DNA from: Microbacterium karelineae
GTDB lineage: Bacteria; Actinomycetota; Actinomycetes; Actinomycetales; Microbacteriaceae
Reading direction: 5' to 3'
DNA: 64,000 nucleotides
NCBI RefSeq assembly: GCF_009745985.1
Contig: NZ_WFIX01000177.1
Location: 242,864-306,863 of the forward strand
In this document: positions 1-8,209 of the stretch, piece after piece
Layout of the letters: the number at the start of each line of letters is the position of its first letter
Numbering within the stretch: position 1 is the stretch's first letter
Position numbers and translations under genes: made by a program
Notes under the pieces: generated by a model
What the model was told of the DNA's origin: nothing
Database searches by the model: none
The model's input: the letters and a program-made list of their open reading frames with translations, nothing else

Positions 1-1
1 G

Positions 2-916
2 CGGTTCTCCGACGACGAGCTGCAGGTGCTCCTCGTGCACCGCGAGAAGTTCCGCGACTGGTCGTTCCCGAAGGGCAAGGTCGACCCGGGAGAGACGCTC
101 CCCGAGACGGCCGTACGCGAGCTCGAGGAGGAGACCGGGATCCGCGGGCATCTCGGACCGGCGCTGAGCCGCGTGCAGTATCACATGCCCTCGGGCCGCG
201 AGAAGGTCGTGCACTACTGGGCCGTCGAGGCGACGCCCGACGCCGTGAGCGCCTCGACATTCCGCCCGAACAAGGAGATCGCCGACCTCGAGTGGATGGG
301 GATCGACGACGCGCGGGGCAAGCTCAGCTACCCCGTGGACCGCGAGGTGCTGCGCGCATTCGAGCAGCTCGTCGCCGCCGATGGCCTCGGCACGTTCGCC
401 GTCGTGCTCATGCGGCACGGGCAGGCCGCCCCCGGCTCGTCGGTTGACGGCCCAGACAGCGTTCGGCCCCTCACGCCGCGCGGCGCCGAGCAGGCGCGCG
501 CAGCGGTCGGCCCCCTGCGCGCGTTCGGCGTCGAGAGGATCGTCGCGTCGTCCGCCGTGCGCTGCCAGGAGACCGTCATGCCGCTGTCCCAGGAGATCGG
601 CAAGCGCACGTGCGTGGTCGACGCCCTCAGCCAGGCGGCGTGGGAACAGGGCGACGACGACGTGGCGTCGATCGTCGACAAGCGGATCCGCAAGGCCAAG
701 GGCGCCGTGCTCTGCTCCCACTCCCCCGTGATCCCGGCGATCATGGAGACCGTCGCACAGGCGACGGGAACGCGATCGACGCGGGAGCTGCGCGACGCGT
801 CGTCGCTGCGCACCGGATCCTTCGCGGTCGTGCACGTGCGGCGCGGCCGCACCGAGAACGGAATCGTCGCCATCGAGACGCACTCGCCGCTCGACGAGCG
901 CTCGCCCGAGAGCTGA
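2..916 (+). CDS. NUDIX hydrolase fused to histidine phosphatase (5' partial)
   Basis: The reading frame is already open at base 2, so the true start lies upstream of the window; a GTG at 26 is only an internal possibility. The N-terminal half carries a complete NUDIX box (GKVDPGE, then RELEEETGI), which binds metal and hydrolyses nucleoside diphosphate derivatives. The C-terminal half starts near LMRHGQA, the RHG phosphohistidine motif of the SixA/phosphoglycerate-mutase-like phosphatases. This two-domain order is known in actinobacterial MutT1-like proteins that clean up oxidised nucleotides or diadenosine polyphosphates. It ends 25 bases before trpS and could be co-transcribed with it. Substrate is not determinable from sequence. 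Confidence 0.9.
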   Translation, partial: RFSDDELQVLLVHREKFRDWSFPKGKVDPGETLPETAVRELEEETGIRGHLGPALSRVQYHMPSGREKVVHYWAVEATPDAVSASTFRPNKEIADLEWMGIDDARGKLSYPVDREVLRAFEQLVAADGLGTFAVVLMRHGQAAPGSSVDGPDSVRPLTPRGAEQARAAVGPLRAFGVERIVASSAVRCQETVMPLSQEIGKRTCVVDALSQAAWEQGDDDVASIVDKRIRKAKGAVLCSHSPVIPAIMETVAQATGTRSTRELRDASSLRTGSFAVVHVRRGRTENGIVAIETHSPLDERSPES

Positions 917-941
917 CCGCGCGGCACCGTAGGATGGTGCG

Positions 942-1946
942 GTGACAAAGCCACGCCTCTTCTCCGGTATGCAGCCCTCGGCCGATTCGCTCCAGATCGG
1001 CAACTACATCGGGGCGCTGATGCAGTGGCGCGGTATGCAGGACGACTACGACGCGTTCTTCACCGTCGTCGACCTGCACGCCATCACGGTGCCGCAGGAT
1101 CCCGCCCAGCTGCGTGAGAAGACGCGGCGCACAGCCGCGCAGTACATCGCGGCGGGCGTCGAGCCGTCGCGGTCGACGCTCTACGTGCAGTCGCAGGTCC
1201 CGGCGCACGCCGAGCTGGCGTGGATCCTCTCCACGATCACGGGCTTCGGCGAGGCCGGGCGCATGACGCAGTTCAAGGACAAGTCGCAGCGATACGGCGC
1301 CGACCAGGCGAGCGTCGGGCTGTTCACCTACCCGGTCCTCATGGCGGCCGACATCCTCCTGTTCCAGGCGGAGGCCGTGCCCGTCGGCGACGACCAGAAG
1401 CAGCATGTCGAGCTCACCCGCAACCTCGCGGAGCGCTTCAACTCGCGCTTCGGCGAGACGTTCGTCGTGCCGACGCCCGTGATCCAGGGCGAGACCGCCC
1501 GCATCTACGACCTGCAGGACCCGACCTCGAAGATGTCGAAGTCGGCCGAATCGCAGGCGGGCGTGCTCTATCTGCTCGACGACATCAACGCGACGGCGAA
1601 GAAGGTCATGCGCGCCGTGACCGACAGCGAAGGCGTCGTGCGCTACGACCGCGCCGAGAAGCCCGGGGTCTCGAACCTGCTCACGATCTACGCGGCGCTC
1701 ACAGGCCGGGAGATCTCGTCGATCGAGGACGAGTACGCGGGGCGCGGCTACGGCGACTTCAAGAAGGGCCTGCGCGACGTGATCGTCGCCGAGTTCGAGC
1801 CCGTGCGGGCGCGCGCGCTCGAGCTGCTCGAGGATCCCGCCGAGCTCGACCGCGTGCTCTCCGCGAATGCGGAGCGCGCGTCAGAGGCCGCCGAGCAGAC
1901 CCTCGCGACCGTGTACGAGCGCGTCGGCCTGCTGCGCCGTGGGTGA
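942..1946 (+). CDS. trpS: Tryptophanyl-tRNA synthetase
   Basis: Class I aminoacyl-tRNA synthetase that charges tRNA-Trp in the cytoplasm. The protein is 334 residues, the normal length for bacterial TrpRS. The N-terminus has the PSADSLQIGNY form of the HIGH signature and KMSKS appears intact near residue 200, followed by the usual helical C-terminal domain. The GTG start at 942 is chosen because the protein begins directly with the conserved GMQPSA segment. The stop codon overlaps the start of the following acetyltransferase gene by 8 bases, so the two are probably translated from one message. Confidence 0.97.
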   Translation: MTKPRLFSGMQPSADSLQIGNYIGALMQWRGMQDDYDAFFTVVDLHAITVPQDPAQLREKTRRTAAQYIAAGVEPSRSTLYVQSQVPAHAELAWILSTITGFGEAGRMTQFKDKSQRYGADQASVGLFTYPVLMAADILLFQAEAVPVGDDQKQHVELTRNLAERFNSRFGETFVVPTPVIQGETARIYDLQDPTSKMSKSAESQAGVLYLLDDINATAKKVMRAVTDSEGVVRYDRAEKPGVSNLLTIYAALTGREISSIEDEYAGRGYGDFKKGLRDVIVAEFEPVRARALELLEDPAELDRVLSANAERASEAAEQTLATVYERVGLLRRG

Positions 1947-2502
1947 GCCCGCCGCCCTCACCACGCCCCGACTGTTCCTCTCCCTCCCCGTCGCCGACGA
2001 CGTGGACGGGATCTTCGAGGCGTGCCAGGATCCGCTGATCCAGCGATACACGACCGTGCCGTCGCCGTACACGCGCGAGGACGCCGAGTCATTCGTCCGG
2101 CTCGCCGCAGAGTGGTGGGAATCGGGCGCCGAGCACGTGTGGGTCGTGCGCGCGGGCGACGAGCTCGTCGGCGCGATGGGCCTGCACGGGATCAAGAACG
2201 GCGCGGCCGAGCTCGGGTACTGGACGGCGCCCGCGGGCCGCGGCCGGGGCTACACGACGGAGGCGGCCCGTGCCGTCGTCGACTTCGCGTTCGGTCCCAT
2301 GCGGATCGAGCGCCTGGAGTGGCACGCCGTCGTCGGCAACCTCGCGTCGGCGCGCGTCGCACAGAAGCTCGGCTTCCGGTTCGAGGGCGTGCGCCGGCAA
2401 GGTCTGCCCGGCCACGGCCCCGGCGCCTCCGGCCGAGTCGACGGCTGGATCGCGGGCCTGCTGTCGACCGACCCCCTCACCGAGGTCAGCTGGGGGCTGT
2501 AG
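1939..2502 (+). CDS. GNAT-family N-acetyltransferase
   Basis: A 187-residue GNAT acetyltransferase of the RimJ/RimL type. It opens with the typical TPRLFL beta strand and carries the acetyl-CoA loop in the segment GYWTAPAGRGRGYTTEA, followed by ERLEWHAVVGN and ARVAQKLGF, which are standard in this subfamily. The GTG at 1939 is preferred because it overlaps the trpS stop and puts TPRL close to the N-terminus; an open frame extends further upstream but only inside trpS. Substrate unknown; relatives acetylate protein N-termini or small amines. It is followed by an 80-bp inverted-repeat element and a convergent second GNAT gene. Confidence 0.87.
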   Translation: MGEPAALTTPRLFLSLPVADDVDGIFEACQDPLIQRYTTVPSPYTREDAESFVRLAAEWWESGAEHVWVVRAGDELVGAMGLHGIKNGAAELGYWTAPAGRGRGYTTEAARAVVDFAFGPMRIERLEWHAVVGNLASARVAQKLGFRFEGVRRQGLPGHGPGASGRVDGWIAGLLSTDPLTEVSWGL

Positions 2503-2564
2503 ACCGGGGCACGCCGACGTCCCGCCGTCGTGTCGTCCGCAGCACATCTGCCGACTGCTGGATG

Positions 2565-2644
2565 CACAACGACGCCAATTCTGTGCGGACCTGCCCGACA
2601 CGCCGGTGTCGGCACGTCCCCGGCCCAGAATTGGCGTCGTTGTG
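2565..2644. repeat. 80-bp inverted-repeat element, copy 1 (reverse orientation)
   Basis: The two ends are a perfect 19-bp inverted repeat (CACAACGACGCCAATTCTG at 2565-2583, its complement at 2626-2644) around a 42-bp centre. Two more copies of the same 80-bp length lie at 3201 and 4298. The short asymmetric sequence GTCCGCA next to one arm is here on the reverse strand, so this copy is inverted relative to the others. It lies between convergent GNAT genes and could form a long hairpin acting on both transcripts. Confidence 0.9.
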
Positions 2645-2652
2645 TCGGTGCG

Positions 2653-3171
2653 TCAGCGCAACCGCATCGACATGACGGTGCGGACGATCCAGTCGTGGCC
2701 GTGGTCATCCTCGGTATGGGTCATGCCGAGCTTCTCGGCGACGCGACGCGACGCGGTGTTCTCCGGGTGGATGATGGCCGTCAGCTCGGTCGGGGCGAGC
2801 CTCCGGCGCGCCTCCTCGACGCACGCCTGCGCCGCCTCCGTGGCGTACCCCCGCCCCTGCAGATCCGCGCGCACGTGGTAGCCGACCTCGAGCACGTCCC
2901 GGCCGTTCGACGTCTGCCACGTCAGCCCGCAGTCCCCGACGAACTCGCCGTCGTGCGTCTCGATGATCCACAGCCCGAAGCCGTGCGCCGCGTAGCGCTC
3001 GCGCGAGCGGCGGATCCACTCGGCCGCCTCCTTCTGCGACTTCGGCGCGGGATAGAACCGCATCATCTCGGGGTCGCCCAGCAGCGCCGCCATCTGGTCG
3101 AAGTCCCCCTCCTCCATCTCGCGGAATCGCAGGCGAGCAGTGTCGAGCGGAGTGCGGCGATCGAGCGTCAT
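2653..3171 (-). CDS. GNAT-family N-acetyltransferase
   Basis: A 172-residue RimJ/RimL-type acetyltransferase. It starts with LDTARLRFREM, has FVGDCGLTWQ in the central sheet, VGYHVRADLQGRGYATEAA as the acetyl-CoA pyrophosphate loop, and ends with SRRVAEKLGM. These are the ordinary family landmarks and the length is full. The ATG at 3171 places the first beta strand at residue 9. The gene is flanked on both sides by copies of the 80-bp inverted repeat. It is not closely related to the neighbouring plus-strand GNAT, so it is unlikely to be a recent duplication. Substrate unknown. Confidence 0.88.
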   Translation of the reverse strand: MTLDRRTPLDTARLRFREMEEGDFDQMAALLGDPEMMRFYPAPKSQKEAAEWIRRSRERYAAHGFGLWIIETHDGEFVGDCGLTWQTSNGRDVLEVGYHVRADLQGRGYATEAAQACVEEARRRLAPTELTAIIHPENTASRRVAEKLGMTHTEDDHGHDWIVRTVMSMRLR

Positions 3172-3200
3172 GCTGCCAGCGGAGGGCGGCGGGTCGGATG

Positions 3201-3280
3201 CACGACGACGCCAATTCTGCGCAGTCCCGCCGCTCGCACCGGTGTGTCGACGAGGTCCGCACAGAATTGGCGTCGTTGTG
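3201..3280. repeat. 80-bp inverted-repeat element, copy 2
   Basis: Same family as 2565-2644, with the right arm CAGAATTGGCGTCGTTGTG at 3262-3280 and a left arm at 3201-3219 that differs by one base (CACGACG instead of CACAACG). Flanking bases extend the symmetry to TGCA on both sides. It ends 10 bases before the stop codon of the downstream minus-strand nuclease-like gene and lies between two co-directional genes, so it is not simply a convergent-gene terminator. The bases just outside (GGA on each side of TGCA) could be a short target duplication, but three bases are weak evidence. Confidence 0.9.
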
Positions 3281-3290
3281 CAGGATCAGC

Positions 3291-4133
3291 TCACCGGCGG
3301 AGCAGACCGCGCGCGGCCTCCACGAACACCGATGGTCGGTCGAACATCATCGTCGCGGTCGGGCGGAGCGTGGCATATCCCCGCGCCGCCGCCGCGAGAT
3401 CCCGTTCGCGATCGCGCTGCTGCATCTCCCACCCACCGTGGAACTCCCGACTGTCGCACTCGACGATGATCCAGCCGTCGAGCAGCAGATCCACGCGCCC
3501 GACCCCCTCGATCTCCACCTGCAGCTCGACCGTCACGCCCAGGGTGCGGGCTGCCAGCCGCGCGAATGTCTCGGCACCGGCCTCCGCACGCGGATCGACG
3601 TAGCGACGCAGTCGCTGCAGCCGACGAGGAAGGAGCTCGAACACCTCGCCGAGCTGGTCCGGCGCGAGCACCTTCTTGTTGAGCGCGCTGTCGAGCGTCG
3701 CGATCGCCGCGCGGGGATCCTGGCAGAGGACGGCCTGCGCCACGGCCGCGGGGATGCTCGAGATCGCCGAGTCGGCCGCTGCCCCGTCGAACCGCCAGTG
3801 CGTGACGACACGGCGACCGTCGACGGCGAGACGGACCGACCGGGACTGCGGCGAGCGCAGCCAGTGGTGCCCCCGCTCGATCTGCACGTGCGTGCGACCG
3901 TCGTCCCGCAGCACGAAGACGCTGCATTCGCGCATGAGGGACACGCAGTCGGCGCGCCCGCCGACGCGGACGGCCGACTTGATCGTGTCGCTCGCCGAGC
4001 CCAGCACATAGTTGTCGCGCCGGGCATGGAAGAGGTGCCCTTCCGACACGGCGCGACGGATGCCGTCTCGCGTCATCCCTTCCGCACGTAGGTCGCCGTA
4101 TGAGGCGATGCGGAACTCGTTCGCTGTCGTCAT
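3291..4133 (-). CDS. AbiEi-like / DUF559 endonuclease-fold protein
   Basis: A 280-residue protein. Residues 5-50 (ASYGDLRAEGMTRDGIRRAV, then LFHARRDNYVL) resemble the N-terminal winged-helix domain of AbiEi-type antitoxin proteins. The C-terminal part from about 183 looks like a DUF559 domain of the Vsr/PD-(D/E)XK nuclease fold: VGRVDLLLDG with D215, then IIVECDSREFHG with E225, D227 and H232, then a basic helix. The ATG at 4133 gives the expected N-terminus. Such proteins are common in actinobacteria but of unknown role; defence and DNA repair are both suggested for the fold. No toxin partner is adjacent. Two same-orientation 80-bp repeats bracket the gene. Confidence 0.8.
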   Translation of the reverse strand: MTTANEFRIASYGDLRAEGMTRDGIRRAVSEGHLFHARRDNYVLGSASDTIKSAVRVGGRADCVSLMRECSVFVLRDDGRTHVQIERGHHWLRSPQSRSVRLAVDGRRVVTHWRFDGAAADSAISSIPAAVAQAVLCQDPRAAIATLDSALNKKVLAPDQLGEVFELLPRRLQRLRRYVDPRAEAGAETFARLAARTLGVTVELQVEIEGVGRVDLLLDGWIIVECDSREFHGGWEMQQRDRERDLAAAARGYATLRPTATMMFDRPSVFVEAARGLLRR

Positions 4134-4297
4134 GGGCTGACCCTGCCGGATCCGCGCATGCGGTGCGGCCGCGCACCCGCGGATTTCCGGGGCTGCTGTG
4201 GACAACGATGGCGAATCGGCGATTGTGAGCACGCTGATCGGCCGGGCTCTGCTCCTCAACCTGGGTGGGACCGGCCCCGTCACCGGGGTCCCACCTG

Positions 4298-4377
4298 CAC
4301 AACGACGCCAATTCTCGACGCGCACCCCGGGAGGAACCCGTTTCCGGCCAAGTCCGCACAGAATTGGCGTCGTTGTG
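4298..4377. repeat. 80-bp inverted-repeat element, copy 3
   Basis: Third copy of the 80-bp family, same orientation as copy 2. Left arm 4298-4315 matches the family exactly, then diverges at the nineteenth base; right arm CAGAATTGGCGTCGTTGTG occupies 4359-4377. TGCA flanks extend the pairing. The preceding GTCCGCA is shared with copy 2. The centre has diverged much more than the arms, which suggests the arms are the functional or recognised part. It lies between the divergent nuclease-like gene and the FMN riboswitch. Confidence 0.9.
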
Positions 4378-4432
4378 CATCTCGTGCCATCGCGTGTGCC
4401 CCCACCCGGGAATAACCCCGCGGGCGCGACGT

Positions 4433-4438
4433 TAGACT
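4433..4438 (+). promoter_or_regulatory. Candidate -10 element of the riboflavin operon
   Basis: TAGACT fits the actinobacterial -10 pattern TANNNT and lies about 10 bases upstream of the first paired strand of the FMN riboswitch, so transcription would start just ahead of the aptamer. No convincing -35 is visible. Confidence 0.35.
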
Positions 4439-4448
4439 GTGAGGCACA

Positions 4449-4582
4449 CGTGCTCCGGGGTCGGTGAGAATCCGAACCGGCGGTATAGTCCGCGACCCCC
4501 TCCCCGAGGGGTTGATCCGGTGAGATTCCGGGACCGACGGTGATGCAGGCGCAGCCTGCGAGTCCGGATGGAAGGCAGCACG
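4449..4582 (+). ncRNA. FMN riboswitch (RFN element)
   Basis: The conserved RFN blocks are all present in order: CTCCGGGGTCGGTGAGAATC, CCGAACCGGCGGT, AGTCCGCGACCC, GATCCGGTGAGATTCCGG, ACCGACGGTGATG and AGTCCGGATGGAAGGCAG. The outermost helix P1 pairs CGTGCT at 4449-4454 with AGCACG at 4577-4582. It lies 61 bases ahead of ribD and should turn the operon down when FMN binds. The stretch 4134-4643 therefore contains the nuclease gene's upstream region, repeat copy 3 and this riboswitch. No strong rho-independent terminator follows the aptamer, so control at translation initiation or by rho is more likely. Confidence 0.96.
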
Positions 4583-4643
4583 GCAGGTCCTCTGTGGGCC
4601 CGTTCCGTGATCCCCGGTGCCACCATGATGGAAAGGGATCCGG

Positions 4644-5804
4644 ATGGCCACGGACGTCGAGATCGCCGCGATGCGTCGCGCGCTGGAGCTCGCCGCACGG
4701 GGACGTCGCAGTCGCAATCCCCAGGTCGGCGCTGTGATCCTCGATCCGTCCGGCCAGATCATCGCCGAGGGCTGGCACCACGGGGCGGGCACGGCCCATG
4801 CCGAGGTCGACGCGCTCTCGCACCTGCCCGCGGAGGACGCGCGCGGCGCGACCGCCGTCGTGACCCTCGAGCCCTGCAACCACCGGGGTCGCACCGGCCC
4901 CTGCGCCGAGGCGCTCATCGAAGCCGGTGTGGCGCGCGTCGTCTACGCACTCGACGATCCGGGCGAGCACGAGGGCGGCGGGGGCGCCCGCCTGCGCTCT
5001 TCCGGGATCGATGTCGAGGGCGGCGTGCTCGAGGCCGACGCGCGCGCTCTCCTCGATCCGTGGCTCACCGCCCGCCGGCTCGGGCGCCCGTTCGTCACGA
5101 TCAAGTGGGCGCAGAGCCTCGACGGCCGTGCCGCGGCGGCAGACGGATCCAGCCAGTGGATCACGGGACCCGCCGCGCGCGCCGACGTGCACCGTCGCCG
5201 CTCGGAGGCCGACGCGATCGTCGTCGGCACCGGCACGCTGGTGGCCGATGACCCCGCGCTCACGGCGCGGGACGGCGACGCGCTGCTTCCGGACCAGCCC
5301 GTGCCGGTCGTCATCGGCGCGACCGCGGTCCCCGAGGACGCCCGGATCCACGAGCACCCACACGCTCCCCTCGTCTACGCGACGCGGGATCTCGACGCCG
5401 TGCTCGACGATCTCGCCGAGCGGGGCCTGCACCGCGTCTTCGTCGAGGGCGGGCCGACGCTCGCGAGCGCGTTCCTCGCGCACGGCCTCGCGGACCGGAT
5501 CCTCGCGTACATCGCCCCGACGCTGCTCGGCGGGCCGCGCAGCGCGCTCGCGGACATCGGCGTCGGCGCGATCGCCGACCAGCGGCGCCTCGAGATCGAG
5601 ACGATCGAGCGGCTCGGCGACGACCTGCTGGTCGTCGCGGTGCCGCAGGCCGCGGTGCCCCGCCGTCCGACCACCGACAGCTCAGGGGATGCGCCCAGCG
5701 GTCGCGACGCGGCGCGCGCCCCCGACGGTCCGCTCACGGCCGACGACGGATCTGTTCGCACGCGCACCGCACACCCCACGCCCCGAGAAGGAGACAGCCA
5801 CTGA
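4644..5804 (+). CDS. ribD: Bifunctional deaminase/reductase of riboflavin synthesis
   Basis: Converts 2,5-diamino-6-ribosylamino-pyrimidinone phosphate to the reduced 5-amino-6-ribitylaminouracil phosphate. The N-terminal deaminase domain has the zinc set H52-A-E54, then EPCNHRGRTGPC with C78 and C87. The reductase domain begins near GRPFVTIKWAQSLDGR and ends near the NADPH-binding FVEGGPTL segment. The protein is 386 residues; the last 45 or so, rich in Thr, Asp and Arg, extend beyond the usual domain end. The ATG at 4644 is preceded by GAAAGGGA. Its stop overlaps the ribE start by one base (TGATG). First gene of the FMN-riboswitch operon. Confidence 0.96.
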   Translation: MATDVEIAAMRRALELAARGRRSRNPQVGAVILDPSGQIIAEGWHHGAGTAHAEVDALSHLPAEDARGATAVVTLEPCNHRGRTGPCAEALIEAGVARVVYALDDPGEHEGGGGARLRSSGIDVEGGVLEADARALLDPWLTARRLGRPFVTIKWAQSLDGRAAAADGSSQWITGPAARADVHRRRSEADAIVVGTGTLVADDPALTARDGDALLPDQPVPVVIGATAVPEDARIHEHPHAPLVYATRDLDAVLDDLAERGLHRVFVEGGPTLASAFLAHGLADRILAYIAPTLLGGPRSALADIGVGAIADQRRLEIETIERLGDDLLVVAVPQAAVPRRPTTDSSGDAPSGRDAARAPDGPLTADDGSVRTRTAHPTPREGDSH

Positions 5805-6436
5805 TGTTCACGGGAATCATCGAGGAGATCGGCCGGATCACGGCCGTCGAGCCCTCGGGCGACGGCCTGCGCCTCACGGTGCACGCGCCGACGGCCGTCG
5901 AAGGCGTGCGACACGGCGATTCGATCGCCGTGTCGGGCGTGTGCCTCACGGTCGTCGACTGGACCGATGAGGCCTTCACCGCCGATGTGATGAAGCAGAC
6001 GCTCGACATGTCGACCCTCTCGGGCGCGGGCGTGGGCACCACCGTCAACATCGAGCGCGCGCTCGCCTCCGGCGGCCGCCTCGGCGGACACATCGTCCAG
6101 GGCCATATCGACGGCACCGGGACCGTGATCGACGTGCGCCCCGGCGACGAGTGGCAGGTCGTTCGGGTCGAGATCCCCACCCGCCTCGCGCCGCTCGTCG
6201 TCGACAAGGGATCCGTCACCCTCGACGGCACGTCCCTCACGGTCAGCGCCGTGAGCGAGCCGACCGCCGAGGTCGCGTGGCTCGAGGTGTCGCTCATCCC
6301 CGAGACGCTGCGCGCCACGACATTCGGCGAGCGGCGCGTCGGCGACCGCGTCAACGTCGAGACCGACATCCTCGCCCGACACGTCGAGCGCCTGACGGCG
6401 TTCGCGACCTCCGCCCCCGAAGGATCCGCACGATGA
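5804..6436 (+). CDS. ribE: Riboflavin synthase alpha chain
   Basis: Dismutates two molecules of 6,7-dimethyl-8-ribityllumazine to riboflavin and the pyrimidine diamine. The 210-residue protein shows the internal duplication of the family: MFTGIIEEIG starts the first lumazine-binding barrel, and LGGHIVQGHIDGTG opens the second. ERRVGDRVNVETDILARHVE is the usual C-terminal motif and helix. The ATG overlaps the ribD stop, and the ATGA at 6433 couples it to ribBA. Full length and unremarkable. Confidence 0.96.
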   Translation: MFTGIIEEIGRITAVEPSGDGLRLTVHAPTAVEGVRHGDSIAVSGVCLTVVDWTDEAFTADVMKQTLDMSTLSGAGVGTTVNIERALASGGRLGGHIVQGHIDGTGTVIDVRPGDEWQVVRVEIPTRLAPLVVDKGSVTLDGTSLTVSAVSEPTAEVAWLEVSLIPETLRATTFGERRVGDRVNVETDILARHVERLTAFATSAPEGSAR

Positions 6437-7722
6437 CCGACCCCGCACTGTCCCCCCTGTCGACGATCGACGAGGCGATCGCCGCGCTGCGCGCCGGCCG
6501 CCCCGTGCTCGTCGCCGACGACGAGAACCGCGAGAACGAGGGCGACGTGATCCTGTCGGCCGAGCTCGCGACGCACGAGCAGATCGCGTGGATGGTCCGG
6601 TACACCTCCGGCTACCTGTGCGCGCCGATGCCGCACGACTGGGCCGACCGCCTCGACCTGCCGCCCATGGTCGCGCGCAACGAGGACGCACGGGGGACGG
6701 CGTACACCGTCTCCGTCGACGCCGCGGACGGCGTCACGACGGGCATCAGCGCCAGCGACCGCGCACGCACGCTCAACGTGCTCGCGGATCCCACCTCGAC
6801 CCCGGCGAGCGTGATCCGTCCCGGGCACATCCTGCCGCTGCGCGCGATGCCCGGCGGCGTCCGCGAGCGCGCGGGGCACACCGAGGCCGCGGTCGACCTC
6901 ATGCGCCTCGCGGGCCTCGCGCCCGTCGGCGTCATCGGCGAGGTCATCGCCGAGGACGGCGAGATGATGCGCCTTCCCGGCCTGCTCGAGATGGGGCGCA
7001 GGGACGGCGTCCCCGTCGTCACGATCGAGCAGCTGGCGGCGCACCTCGACGCGGCGGATCCGCGGCAGGACGAGCAGACGCCCCCGGCCACGCGGTCCGT
7101 GAGCCTGCGCGCCGACACGACCGTCCCCACGCGACACGGGGACATGCGGTTCCTCGCGTACCGCGACCGCGTCACCGGCACGGATCACCTCGCGATCGTG
7201 TCCGGGGATCTGTCCGATGACGCTCCGGTCGTGCGCGTGCACTCGGAGTGCCTGACGGGTGAGGCGCTGGGATCCCTGAAGTGCGAGTGCGGTCCCCAGC
7301 TCGACGCGGCGCTCGCGACGATCGCCGAGCGCGGCGGCGTCGTCGTCTACATGCGCGGCCACGAGGGGCGCGGGATCGGCCTCATCAACAAGCTGCGGGC
7401 GTATGCGCTGCAGGAGCGCGGCTTCGACACCCTCGACGCGAACACGGAGCTCGGCCTGCCGGCGGATGCCCGCGACTACGCGGCCGCCGCGTCGATCCTC
7501 GCGGACCTCGGCGTGCACCAGCTGAAGCTGCTCACGAACAACACCGACAAGGTCGCGCAGCTGCGCGAGTTCGGCATCGACGTCGTCGAGCAGGTGCCCC
7601 TGATCGTGGGGGTCGGACCCAACAACCACCAGTATCTGGAGACCAAGCGCGACCGGATGGGCCACATCATCGGCGAGACCGAGCTGCAGGAAGCGGTCGC
7701 GCGCATGCACGAGGGAGCATAG
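6433..7722 (+). CDS. ribBA: 3,4-DHBP synthase / GTP cyclohydrolase II
   Basis: Supplies both precursors of lumazine. The N-terminal half is dihydroxybutanone-phosphate synthase, with the acidic metal-binding loop DDENRENEGD and GHTEAAVDL. The C-terminal half is GTP cyclohydrolase II, with the zinc-binding VHSECLTGEALGSLKCECG (three cysteines) and GHEGRGIGL. The 429-residue fusion is typical of actinobacteria and Bacillus. The start ATG at 6433 overlaps the ribE stop by four bases; an open frame upstream lies inside ribE and is not used. ribH begins three bases after the stop. Confidence 0.97.
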   Translation: MTDPALSPLSTIDEAIAALRAGRPVLVADDENRENEGDVILSAELATHEQIAWMVRYTSGYLCAPMPHDWADRLDLPPMVARNEDARGTAYTVSVDAADGVTTGISASDRARTLNVLADPTSTPASVIRPGHILPLRAMPGGVRERAGHTEAAVDLMRLAGLAPVGVIGEVIAEDGEMMRLPGLLEMGRRDGVPVVTIEQLAAHLDAADPRQDEQTPPATRSVSLRADTTVPTRHGDMRFLAYRDRVTGTDHLAIVSGDLSDDAPVVRVHSECLTGEALGSLKCECGPQLDAALATIAERGGVVVYMRGHEGRGIGLINKLRAYALQERGFDTLDANTELGLPADARDYAAAASILADLGVHQLKLLTNNTDKVAQLREFGIDVVEQVPLIVGVGPNNHQYLETKRDRMGHIIGETELQEAVARMHEGA

Positions 7723-7725
7723 GAC

Positions 7726-8199
7726 GTGGCAGGAACGGGACAGCCGCAGCAGGGCGGCATCGACGCGACGGGATTGCGCGTGGTCGTGGTCGCCGGCACA
7801 TGGCACGCGCGCATCGCGGACGCGCTGCTTGCGGGATCCGAGCGCATGCTCGAACAGGCGAACGCCGACTACCGCGTCGTGCGGGTCGCGGGCGCCTTCG
7901 AGCTCGCGGTCGTCGCACAGCGCGCCCTCGCCGAGGGCGCCGATGCGGTCGTGACGCTGGGCGTCATCATCCGCGGCGGCACCCCGCACTTCGAGTACAT
8001 CGCATCGGCGACGACCGATGGCCTGACGCGGGTCGCGCTCGACGCGGGCAAGCCGGTCGGCTTCGGCGTGCTGACGATCGACGACGAGCAGCAGGGCCTC
8101 GACCGCGCGGGCCTCGTGGGGTCGAAGGAGGACAAGGGCTTCGAGGCGGCCGATGCGGCCGTGCGCGCGGCCCTCGCCCTCCGCGATCTTTCTACGTAG
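7726..8199 (+). CDS. ribH: 6,7-dimethyl-8-ribityllumazine synthase
   Basis: Condenses the ribitylaminouracil with dihydroxybutanone phosphate to lumazine. The 157-residue chain has the family pattern VVVVAGTWHARIADALL, VAGAFELAVVAQ, VTLGVIIRGGTPHFEYI and KPVGFGVLTIDDEQQ. The active-site histidine is in GGTPHFEY. The GTG at 7726 is three bases past the ribBA stop; the first dozen residues before GLRVVVVAG are variable and often disordered in relatives. Last enzyme of the riboflavin operon. Confidence 0.96.
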   Translation: MAGTGQPQQGGIDATGLRVVVVAGTWHARIADALLAGSERMLEQANADYRVVRVAGAFELAVVAQRALAEGADAVVTLGVIIRGGTPHFEYIASATTDGLTRVALDAGKPVGFGVLTIDDEQQGLDRAGLVGSKEDKGFEAADAAVRAALALRDLST

Positions 8200-8209
8200 A
8201 GTAGAAGTC

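Noticed and set aside
2565-4377. CRISPR-like array made by the three 80-bp repeats
   Set aside because: Units are separated by whole genes, orientations differ, spacing is irregular and there are no cas genes. They are dispersed inverted repeats.
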